A stretch of DNA of 34,361 bases from Bacillota bacterium. Lineage in GTDB: Bacteria > Bacillota > Clostridia > Christensenellales > CAG-138. The stretch is taken from positions 1-34,361 of the forward strand of contig JAEEKE010000112.1 of NCBI GenBank assembly GCA_016282255.1. Direction: 5' to 3'. The position numbers and the translations under genes are program-made. The notes under the pieces are model-generated. The model ran no database searches. It was given only the letters and a program-made list of their open reading frames with translations, and had not been told where the DNA came from. Shown here in pieces: positions 27,682-34,361 of the stretch; position 1 is the first letter of the stretch; every line of letters begins with the position of its first letter.

Positions 27682-27918
27682 TTATCTGCGCTTGAACAGG
27701 CGCCTTACAAACTCCGCGATCGCCTTGTTTGCGTCGGAGAAGCCGAATTTGTCGATCAGATAACCGTAACCGCCGCCGAGGCCGGTCAGAAGCAGGATGA
27801 GGAGCGTTCCGAAAAAGCCGACGGTCAGCATAAGGATGGCGGTCACAAGGCCTCCAAGGGCGAGCCAAAACTTGCCCTTATTGTTTGCTATCCACGCCAT
27901 GATATCGCTAAACTTCAT
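27682..27918 (-). CDS. DUF2273-like small membrane protein
   Basis: 78 aa, two hydrophobic segments, ...GYLIDKFGFSDANKAIAEFVRRLFKRR, adjacent to amaP/asp23. Confidence 0.75.
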   Translation of the reverse strand: MKFSDIMAWIANNKGKFWLALGGLVTAILMLTVGFFGTLLILLLTGLGGGYGYLIDKFGFSDANKAIAEFVRRLFKRR

Positions 27919-27934
27919 CGCTTTTACCTCGTTG

Positions 27935-28513
27935 TCAGTTCACCCTCGAGGTGACGGCTTCCTGTACCGGCTCGCTGCCCTGCACTGTCTTTACGATATT
28001 GACCGCGACGTTGCGCACGGGGATGCCGGTGGTGCTCTCGATCTCGTACTTCACGCTGTTCTGGATCGAGGAGCAGAGCTGGGTCAGATCCGTGCCGGCA
28101 AAGACGATGGACTTGATGTCGATATTGACGCCGTCCTCGACCGGGATGACCTTGGTCTCGGCGCTCTTGATCTGCTTGTTCTTCTTAAGCAGGCGCGAAA
28201 CGAGCTGGGAGACCGCATCGCTGCTGATATAGGACTCGCCCGCATTGCTTCTGGTGAGCAGGTTCATCTCCGCCGCCTTGGGAGCTTTGCCGAGCTTGAA
28301 GAGGCGGATGATCACGTAGACGAGACCGACGGTGAAAGCAATGAACAGGATGCCGAGCAGGATGCGGACGAACATGGGGCCGTCCTCAAGGTAATTGATG
28401 AACTTGGAAAGGGAAAGGATGCCCCAAGACGATGCGGCAAGGAGCAGGAAAACGATCCCGAACAAAGCGAGGCTGATCGTGACCAGGAATTTTGTTAGCT
28501 TATCGGATTTCAT
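27935..28513 (-). CDS. amaP: Alkaline shock response membrane anchor protein AmaP-like
   Basis: Two N-terminal TMs followed by Asp23-like domain (NIDIKSIVFAGTDLTQLCSSIQNSVKYEIESTTGIPVRNVAVNIVKTV). Confidence 0.8.
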   Translation of the reverse strand: MKSDKLTKFLVTISLALFGIVFLLLAASSWGILSLSKFINYLEDGPMFVRILLGILFIAFTVGLVYVIIRLFKLGKAPKAAEMNLLTRSNAGESYISSDAVSQLVSRLLKKNKQIKSAETKVIPVEDGVNIDIKSIVFAGTDLTQLCSSIQNSVKYEIESTTGIPVRNVAVNIVKTVQGSEPVQEAVTSRVN

Positions 28514-28642
28514 AGTTTTTCCCCACGTACTTTAATAGCTTTAGATCGTGTTTCCCCGCGCCGGAACTCGCCCCGGCACGGCGCTCTTATTCAAAGGAGA
28601 GCCGGAATGCAGCTGCAGCCCGGCTCACCGGTGAATCGACCG

Positions 28643-29074
28643 TTACCTTACTCTGGGAGCTTCTTCGGGCTTTTTCTTTTCGGGCTTTTCGACCTTTTCC
28701 TGCTCGAAGGTGACGGACTGGACGTAGACGTTGACTTCGACGACGCGCAGGCCGGTCATGGACTCGATCTGGTTCTTGACAGCCTCCTGAACCGCGTTGC
28801 TGACGTCCTGGATCTTGCAGCCGTACTTGACGTTGATGCTCAGATCGACCGCCGCTTCTTCGCTGCCGACCTCAACGCGAACGCCCTTGGTGTAATTCTT
28901 TTTGCCGCCGAAGATGCCGGAAATGCTGTCTGCAAATCCGCCGCCGAGATCGCTTACGCCTTCGACCTGGGTTGCGGCGATATTCGCAATGGTAGCAACG
29001 ACGTCGGGAGCAAAGACTACTTTACCGGTCTCGTTGACCTGTACATCGGTAATGACCTGAGTTTCTTTATCCAT
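28643..29074 (-). CDS. Asp23/Gls24 family envelope stress response protein
   Basis: VFAPDVVATIANIAATQVEGVSDLGGG ... VDLSINVKYGCKIQDVSNAVQEAVKNQIESMTGLRVVEVNVYVQSV. Confidence 0.93.
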   Translation of the reverse strand: MDKETQVITDVQVNETGKVVFAPDVVATIANIAATQVEGVSDLGGGFADSISGIFGGKKNYTKGVRVEVGSEEAAVDLSINVKYGCKIQDVSNAVQEAVKNQIESMTGLRVVEVNVYVQSVTFEQEKVEKPEKKKPEEAPRVR

Positions 29075-29106
29075 AACTGGACACCTCCTTATATTAAGTC
29101 AACGTA

Positions 29107-29135
29107 ATTATACCAAACTTCTGTTAAGATGTAAA
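29107..29135 (-). promoter_or_regulatory. Sigma-A/70-type promoter upstream of the Asp23 gene
   Basis: Minus strand TTTACA, N17, TATAAT, then AAGGAGGTG SD. Confidence 0.75.
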
Positions 29136-29228
29136 CATTTTCGGAGGATTATTCGTAAGATTTACGAAGATTGACTTGACTTGGCGCATACTTTGTCAAT
29201 TTTGCCTCCGGCCGTGCCCGTCGGACCG

Positions 29229-29816
29229 CTAAGCCGCGCCGCGGGAGAGCGAGATCCTGACCGCCTGGGCCGAGACGCCCGTTTCGCTGCGGATGATATC
29301 GAGTATCCTCGCGACCTCCTCGTCGGAGAGCGTCTCGCCGTCGATGACCACGGTCACGGAATCGTTCCTGAACGTCACCGCCGCGTCGCGGAAGCCCTTT
29401 GAGCGGAGCTTGCTCTCGATCGAGAATTCCTGCTCCATATTCGAAACGAGCTGCATGAGCCTCTCCTGCGCGCTGCGCAGGGTCTCCGCGTCGGTGCTCT
29501 CGTCCTCGACGATCATGCGCAAAAAGTCGATCTCCTGCGCGCGGATGCTGCTGCGTTCCTCGCGGAAGCCCGCGAAATAACCCTCGTAGACGCCCGCGCC
29601 GACGCTTGCGGCGTCCTCGGTGCCGTCCGTACCGTCGATGGCGTCGCTGTTTTGGTCGGTATTCTGCGCGTCCGCGGGTCTTCCCGCCATGGCGTCCGTT
29701 TCGCCGCCGTCCTCCTTGAGCCGGATGTTGAGCCATACAGCGCCCGCGAGCAGCAAAAGCAGCAGCACGGCCGCTATGACGCCCTTCTTTGTGAACCTTG
29801 AAGAGTTGTTCCTCAT
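29229..29816 (-). CDS. spoIIIAH: Stage III sporulation protein AH (SpoIIIAH-like)
   Basis: TM GVIAAVLLLLLLAGAVWLNIRL; FREERSSIRAQEIDFLRMIVEDESTDAETLRSAQERLMQLVSNMEQEFSIESKLRSKGFRDAAVTF; positioned after AG. Confidence 0.9.
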   Translation of the reverse strand: MRNNSSRFTKKGVIAAVLLLLLLAGAVWLNIRLKEDGGETDAMAGRPADAQNTDQNSDAIDGTDGTEDAASVGAGVYEGYFAGFREERSSIRAQEIDFLRMIVEDESTDAETLRSAQERLMQLVSNMEQEFSIESKLRSKGFRDAAVTFRNDSVTVVIDGETLSDEEVARILDIIRSETGVSAQAVRISLSRGAA

Positions 29817-29952
29817 TTTTAGCTCCTTTGACCCCCTGTATCGGGGTCTTCCTTTCCACACCGATTTTCGGCGGCAAGCCGCCCTTATCAGAACCGCTCC
29901 CACGCACCTATGCCGGTCGGGAGCATATCCCTTTGAAAGCATATTCCCTGCC

Positions 29953-30507
29953 CTATGCCGCCATGACAAACACCTCCACGCTTTTTTCGTCGACGCCGAG
30001 CACGGTGCCGACCGCCGCGATGATGTTGAGCCGGACGGCGATATTGCCCGCGCCCTCCGCGAGCACCACCACGCCGCGCACGCGCGGCAGATGCTCGGTC
30101 AGCACGATGGGGCTCTGTTTGCCGCCCTCGCTGACCGTTGCGGGGCGGGATTCCTCGCTGCCCGAGCCCGAGCGCCCCTCGAGCGCGAGCACCTGCTCGC
30201 CCGTCTGCTCGAAGGTCAGCATGACCCTGACCCTGCCCACGCCCGCCATATCCGAGAGCAGCGCTTCGAGCCGCTTTTCAAGCTTTTCGGCCTCGTCCTC
30301 GGCGGTGAACGTTTGGGTGCTTTCGGCCTCAGCAGGCTTGCTCTCACGCTTTTTGCCGCCGAACGCGCCCGAGGAGAGAAAAAGGATCAGCGCGAGCGCC
30401 GCCATCGCGGCATAGATCAGCAGCCCCGCTTTTTTATTGCGCCGCATGCAGCCGGCAAGGCGGCCTATCGGATCCGGTTTTTTGCTTTGTTCCGCCATGG
30501 GTTTCAT
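29953..30507 (-). CDS. spoIIIAG: Stage III sporulation protein AG
   Basis: TM then EDEAEKLEKRLEALLSDMAGVGRVRVMLTFE...SPIVLTEHLPRVRGVVVLAEGAGNIAVRLNIIAAVGTVLGVDEKSVEVFVM. Confidence 0.9.
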   Translation of the reverse strand: MKPMAEQSKKPDPIGRLAGCMRRNKKAGLLIYAAMAALALILFLSSGAFGGKKRESKPAEAESTQTFTAEDEAEKLEKRLEALLSDMAGVGRVRVMLTFEQTGEQVLALEGRSGSGSEESRPATVSEGGKQSPIVLTEHLPRVRGVVVLAEGAGNIAVRLNIIAAVGTVLGVDEKSVEVFVMAA

Positions 30508-30665
30508 TCCGGCATGCCGCCCAGCACCGCCGCGGCGAGGGCGAGCCTGACCGCCCGCTTTGCCGCCGAAGAAACGCCGCCGTCGGGCAGAAGCGCCTCG
30601 GCAGCGGCCCCGATAAGCGCCGCCGCGATCATGCGCAGAAGGAGTTTTTTAAAGAATAGCATCAT
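30504..30665 (-). CDS. spoIIIAF: Minimal SpoIIIAF-like protein (53 aa; only the two-TM N-terminal region)
   Basis: By-eye translation MMLFFKKLLLRMIAAALIGAAAEALLPDGGVSSAAKRAVRLALAAAVLGGMPE*; LLP(D/N)...AKRAVRLALA matches the SpoIIIAF TM1-LLPN-TM2 pattern; ATGA overlap with spoIIIAG; correct operon position. Below the ORF-track cutoff. Confidence 0.75.
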   Translation of the reverse strand: MMLFFKKLLLRMIAAALIGAAAEALLPDGGVSSAAKRAVRLALAAAVLGGMPE

Positions 30666-30680
30666 AGGCGCGTTCCTTTC

Positions 30681-31874
30681 TTACCCGAATACGGCGCTGC
30701 CGCAGCAGATGATCATAACGACGGTGACCGTGAACATGGCCGCCGCCGAGGCCGCCGCCCCGAGCAGGAGCGAGACCGTGTCCGCAAGCTCGTCGAGCAG
30801 CTTGGGGATGCGGTCGTCACTAAGCGGCTCCGCTGCCGCCGCGGCGATCCGAAGTGCGAGCATCCCGCCCGCTAGGGAGATCACCGGACGGATCGCGAGC
30901 GCCGCAAGCAGCAGGATCGCGGCCGTGCCCGCCGCGTTCTTGACGAGCAGGGAGCCCGCGCTCACGACGTCGGCCGCGCCGCTTATGAGGCCGCCCGCAG
31001 AGGGTATCAGCCGGTCGACTGCGAACCTTGCCGCCCGGATGGAAACGCCGTCCGCCGCGCCCGCACGGACGCCGCCCGTCACCGCCGCGGCCGTATAAAC
31101 CGCCGCCGCGAACGCAAGCAGCCATTTGGCGGTCTTTTGAAGGAGCCTGACGGTGCGGTCGAAGCGCATGCCGCCGAGCGCGTTCATGACGGTGAGCACG
31201 CCCGAGGCGAGCAGCATCGGCAATACGGCGCCGCTTAGAAGCAGCACGACGCCCTCCGCGATAAAAGCGAGCTTCGGCGCGAGGAAGGCCGCGCTGCCGG
31301 TGCAGCCGAGGACGGTCAAAAGCGCGCCGAGGATCGGTGAGGAGAGCTCCGAAAAGGCCGCGATATCGCGTATCACGGCGGAGGCCGTGCCCGCGAGCTC
31401 CGCAAAGAGCGCCGCGGCCGGAAGTACGGCCGTCGAGGCGAGGGCGAGCAGCACCGTTTTCTTCGCGCCGCCGTCCTCGAGCAAAACACCCGAGACGCCC
31501 GCGAGCATCGCGGCAAGGATCACGCCGAGCATACGCCGCAGCGCGGAGCGCAGGCCCGGCAGTAAGAGCTCGGGAACGACCGAATCGAGGCCGGGCGCGT
31601 CCTCCCCGCCCGCGAGGGCCGCGACGAAGGCGTTTATGCTGCGGTAATTGCCGGCCGACTGCGATAGAGCGCAAAGCGCTTCAAAATAGCTCTGCCAGGC
31701 CGAAAGATCCGTCTCGCCCGAAAGGCGCAGGATCTCCCCCGCGATCGCCTGCCGCGTTTCGTTTTCGGCATCCCCTTCCTCCTCCGCAAAGGCGGGCGCG
31801 GGAAGAAGCAGAAGCGCAAGCAGCAGGGCCGCGAGGCCTGTTGAAAGAAGGCGGGATGCGAGCCGTTTTTTCAT
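30681..31874 (-). CDS. spoIIIAE: Stage III sporulation protein AE
   Basis: Signal peptide, multi-TM, ...FDRTVRLLQKTAKWLLAFAAAVYTAAAVTGGVRAGAADGVSIRAARFAVDRLIPSAGGLISGAADVVSAGSLLVKNAAGTA. Confidence 0.92.
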   Translation of the reverse strand: MKKRLASRLLSTGLAALLLALLLLPAPAFAEEEGDAENETRQAIAGEILRLSGETDLSAWQSYFEALCALSQSAGNYRSINAFVAALAGGEDAPGLDSVVPELLLPGLRSALRRMLGVILAAMLAGVSGVLLEDGGAKKTVLLALASTAVLPAAALFAELAGTASAVIRDIAAFSELSSPILGALLTVLGCTGSAAFLAPKLAFIAEGVVLLLSGAVLPMLLASGVLTVMNALGGMRFDRTVRLLQKTAKWLLAFAAAVYTAAAVTGGVRAGAADGVSIRAARFAVDRLIPSAGGLISGAADVVSAGSLLVKNAAGTAAILLLAALAIRPVISLAGGMLALRIAAAAAEPLSDDRIPKLLDELADTVSLLLGAAASAAAMFTVTVVMIICCGSAVFG

Positions 31875-31889
31875 ACGCTGAAAGTGTTT

Positions 31890-32285
31890 TTAGAGGAGCT
31901 CGTTGACGAGCGCCGTCATGGCTTCGGCGATGGAACGCAGCAGGGGCAGCACGGTCACGACGATCAGCACCCTGCCGGTCAGGTCGCAGATATCGGCGAG
32001 GGAGCTCTCCTCAAGATCCCGGCAGAGCGAGGAAGCGAGGCGCGAAAGATACGCTATGCCGACGGCCTTCATAGCCGTGAGCAGCTCCCCGCCGCCGAGA
32101 CCGCCTTCGGAGGCGACGGTGCCGAGGTCCCCGAGGACGCCCGAGAACGCGGCGAGCACCGAGAGCATGACGATCGCGCCGGCGGCTATCGTGAGCATGC
32201 GCCCCGCCTCCCTTTCGAAGCGGCGCACGGTGAAGCCCACCACCGCGGCCGCCGCGGCAAAGCCGAGCGCGGAATACAGGTCCAT
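31890..32285 (-). CDS. spoIIIAD: Stage III sporulation protein AD
   Basis: 131-aa multi-TM; SLADICDLTGRVLIVVTVLPLLRSIAEAMTALVNELL; position between AC and AE. Confidence 0.88.
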   Translation of the reverse strand: MDLYSALGFAAAAAVVGFTVRRFEREAGRMLTIAAGAIVMLSVLAAFSGVLGDLGTVASEGGLGGGELLTAMKAVGIAYLSRLASSLCRDLEESSLADICDLTGRVLIVVTVLPLLRSIAEAMTALVNELL

Positions 32286-32287
32286 GT

Positions 32288-32484
32288 TCAGTAGAGCTGG
32301 AAGACGCTCTTAACGCTGCTGAACAGCGTCGCTATCAGGCTGATCACCATGGATATCACGACGACGAGCCCCGCGAGCGAGGTCAGCATGGCGATATCGT
32401 CCCGTCCCGCCTGCTTGAGCAGCTGGCAGGCGACCGCGATCAGTATCCCGATGCCGGCGATACGGAAGATGATCTCTACCCCAT
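32288..32484 (-). pseudogene. spoIIIAC: Stage III sporulation protein AC with apparent frameshift at the start codon
   Basis: Frame from 32479 encodes VEIIFRIAGIGILIAVACQLLKQAGRDDIAMLTSLAGLVVVISMVISLIATLFSSVKSVFQLY*. The SD-linked ATG (AGGAGAACGAATGGGG) reads ATG GGG TAG unless the G-run has one more G (then MGVEIIFRIAGIGI...). Confidence 0.75.
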
Positions 32485-32495
32485 TCGTTCTCCTT

Positions 32496-32717
32496 TCAGA
32501 GCGTCAGAAGCGCGAGCGCCGCCCCGAGGATGGCGCAGATAGGGACGGCGAGCTCGGCCCGCGCACTGAGCTTTGCCTCGGTTTGTGCCCCGGGCACGCC
32601 CCGGTCGTCGTTTGAAGCGCGCAGCGCGGCGAGGCTTTGCTTTGCCTCCTCGGCGATCAGCGCGCCGGCCGCGGTCGAAATGAGCAGGAGACCCGCGGCG
32701 GTCATAAGGCGCGTCAC
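32496..32717 (-). CDS. spoIIIAB: Minimal SpoIIIAB-like protein (73 aa; N- and C-terminal TM segments only)
   Basis: GTG start with GGGGGAG SD; MTRLMTAAGLLLISTAAGALIAEEAKQSLAALRAS...ARAELAVPICAILGAALALLTL resembles both ends of SpoIIIAB; correct position before AC. Confidence 0.65.
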   Translation of the reverse strand: MTRLMTAAGLLLISTAAGALIAEEAKQSLAALRASNDDRGVPGAQTEAKLSARAELAVPICAILGAALALLTL

Positions 32718-32812
32718 GGTATCTCCCCCTCGGCCGATAAAAGCCCGGTTTTCAAAGCTGCGGTTTTCATTTCAAGAAAGGATATGAGGCGGGAAAGGCT
32801 TCAAGCACCGCG

Positions 32813-32837
32813 AAAAAAAGCGGCTTTCGGCAGCCGC
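32813..32837 (-). terminator. Intrinsic terminator between the 185-aa membrane gene and spoIIIAB
   Basis: Minus strand GCGGCT-GCCGAA-AGCCGC followed by TTTTTTT. Confidence 0.8.
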
Positions 32838-32863
32838 GGGGATATCGTGAAGGCTTATGACGC

Positions 32864-33421
32864 TCAGGCTTTGGGGAGAGGGGTCCGCAGGGCGAAGAAG
32901 AGGGCCGAGAAAGCCATGCCGGTGAGCTGAAGATCGAGCGTTTCGCCCACGGCCGAGTAGGCGCCGTAGCCGCTTGATGCGAGATCGGCGAGGAAGAGCA
33001 GGAGCGCGAGGAAAAGAGGCGCGAGCGCGGCGGCGAGCAGGCGCAGGGACAGGGGCTTTATAAACGGCGCGGCAAGGAGCGGCAGCAGCGCCGAGAGGAT
33101 GATAAAGGCTTCGCCCGAGAGCCGCCTGCCTAATAGGAACGCGGGCAGCGCGATAAGGAGCGCCGCGGGGAGCGCCAGTAGAGTTCGCCGGCCCTCCTGC
33201 CGGAGAGCTGGGATCAGCAGCAGCGCCGGTATAAGCGCACACGCCGGGCAGAGCTCGAATTCGGGCGAGAACTCGAGCACGGCGGGCCGCATGGCCGCCG
33301 CCGCAACGGCGAATATGACCGCCGCCGCTCTGCCTATGCGAAGCTGAAAAAGCGCTGCGTCGAGCGTGCCCGCCGCCGCGGCGACGGTGAGCATCAGGGC
33401 CGCCATAGTTGAAAACCGCAT
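32864..33421 (-). CDS. Uncharacterised multi-pass membrane protein (185 aa)
   Basis: Open frame with several hydrophobic helices; GGAG SD 7 nt upstream of ATG; terminator immediately downstream. Confidence 0.65.
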   Translation of the reverse strand: MRFSTMAALMLTVAAAAGTLDAALFQLRIGRAAAVIFAVAAAAMRPAVLEFSPEFELCPACALIPALLLIPALRQEGRRTLLALPAALLIALPAFLLGRRLSGEAFIILSALLPLLAAPFIKPLSLRLLAAALAPLFLALLLFLADLASSGYGAYSAVGETLDLQLTGMAFSALFFALRTPLPKA

Positions 33422-33423
33422 AT

Positions 33424-33473
33424 AAAAACTCCGTTTCGTTCAGTCGCTTAAGCTTAGTTTGAACAAAACGGAG
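33424..33473 (-). terminator. Terminator/attenuator-like hairpin after pgeF that contains the SD of the next gene
   Basis: Minus strand CTCCGTTTtGTTCA-N17-TGAACgAAACGGAG followed by TTTTTATATG. Confidence 0.7.
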
Positions 33474-33508
33474 AATAAAAAACGTATTGGGGCGAATGAT
33501 TCTCGGGA

Positions 33509-34357
33509 TCAGCCGTCGGTCAGCCTGAGGAAGCCGATCATCGCGCCGGTCTCGGTCCTGTCCCTGCGGTAGGAGAAGAACAGGTCCTTCCTTTCATAGG
33601 TGCAGAGGCCCATGGAGCTGATGTTTTCGGGCAGTACGCCCGCGTCGAGCAGCTGGATGAGGAGCGCGGCCTCGATATCGGTATAGGCCTTGCCGGGCTT
33701 TCCGGGCTTTGAGATGCCGGGGTAATCGAACTCCCGGGCGAAATCCGCGCCGATGCTCTCGTCCACCTCGAAGCAGTTTTTGCAGATACAGGGACCGATG
33801 GCAGCGAACAGTGCTTCGGGCCGGCTCCCGAACTCCTGCGCCATCCGCTCCGCCATGCGCTGACCGACGCGCTTGAAGGTGCCCTTCCAGCCCGCGTGAG
33901 CAAGGCCGATCGCCCTGTGCTCCGGGTCGTAGAGGTAGACGCAGCTGCAGTCCGCATGCAGGGTCACGAGCGTCACGAAGGGGTCGTTCGTGATGATGCC
34001 GTCGCAGAACGGGAGGTTTTCGCGCGTGAGCCCTCTGCCGCAGTCGGAGGCGTCCACGCGCACGACGTTCGCGCCGTGCTCATGATTGACGAGCACGAAC
34101 GAGGAATGCTCCAACCCGAAGGCGGAGGCGAAAACGCGGTAGTTGCGCTGCACGTTGGCGGGATCGACGTCGCGCGTCCTCGACATGTTCAGCGAGTCGA
34201 ACGGCGCGGGGCTGACACCGCCGATGCGCGTTGAAAAGCCATGCCGGATGCCCGGTATGGCGGCGAATCCATCCGCGTTCACGAGGTACAGCCCCTCGCT
34301 TTCAAGCAGCGAATAGCCGCGGCGGATGGTTTTATCAAGCTGTTCGAAGCCCTGCAT
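33509..34357 (-). CDS. pgeF: Peptidoglycan editing factor PgeF / YfiH family (multicopper polyphenol oxidase-like fold)
   Basis: IRHGFSTRIGGVSPAPFDSLN, LVNHEHGANVVRV, CDGIITNDPFVTLVTLHADCSCVYLYDPEHRAIGLAHAGWKGTFKRV, AAIGPCICKNCFEV. Confidence 0.95.
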   Translation of the reverse strand: MQGFEQLDKTIRRGYSLLESEGLYLVNADGFAAIPGIRHGFSTRIGGVSPAPFDSLNMSRTRDVDPANVQRNYRVFASAFGLEHSSFVLVNHEHGANVVRVDASDCGRGLTRENLPFCDGIITNDPFVTLVTLHADCSCVYLYDPEHRAIGLAHAGWKGTFKRVGQRMAERMAQEFGSRPEALFAAIGPCICKNCFEVDESIGADFAREFDYPGISKPGKPGKAYTDIEAALLIQLLDAGVLPENISSMGLCTYERKDLFFSYRRDRTETGAMIGFLRLTDG

Positions 34358-34361
34358 CAGA

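Noticed and set aside
29620-31098. 492-aa + strand ORF
   Set aside because: Antisense to spoIIIAH-AG-AF-AE; low-complexity Ala/Ser/Arg composition; shadow ORF.
32718-32812. Sigma-E-type promoter ahead of spoIIIAB
   Set aside because: A TCATAT-like -35 is visible but no convincing CATACAAT-like -10 at proper spacing; not reported as a feature.
1-34361. CRISPR array, phage or transposase genes
   Set aside because: No regularly spaced short repeats and no integrase/transposase motifs were found; the only repeats are the ~200-bp pair at the left end.

Overview
The window looks like a chromosomal core region of an endospore-forming Firmicutes/Clostridia-type bacterium. It has high GC, and most genes are on the minus strand in its right half. 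Left part: two copies of a ~200-bp intergenic repeat flank a WYL-type regulator with an unusual C-terminus. These are followed by tRNA-Asn, a P-loop protein, a VanZ-like protein, an Xaa-Pro peptidase, EF-P, a CD1247-like protein, TrmK, a Nif3-like protein, a C4 zinc-ribbon protein, RNase P RNA, a SPOR-domain protein, a REC-less Spo0A C-terminal-like protein and SpoVT. Middle: an apparent polysaccharide-deacetylase-like pseudoenzyme, threonine aldolase, a WYL regulator, RadA, a membrane-anchored propeller-like protein and SpoIVB (+ strand). Right: a long minus-strand array spoIIIA - asp23/amaP/DUF2273 - nusB - tsaD paralog - folD - xseA - xseB - ispA - dxs - tlyA - nadK - recN, with pgeF upstream. 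The most notable observation is a reduced spoIIIA locus. There is no spoIIIAA ATPase gene at the operon head. SpoIIIAB is reduced to 73 aa (two TM ends only) and SpoIIIAF to 53 aa (two TM helices, no soluble domain). spoIIIAC has an apparent -1 shift in a G-run at its start codon. AD, AE, AG and AH look intact. All assignments are by eye from motifs; no homology search was run.
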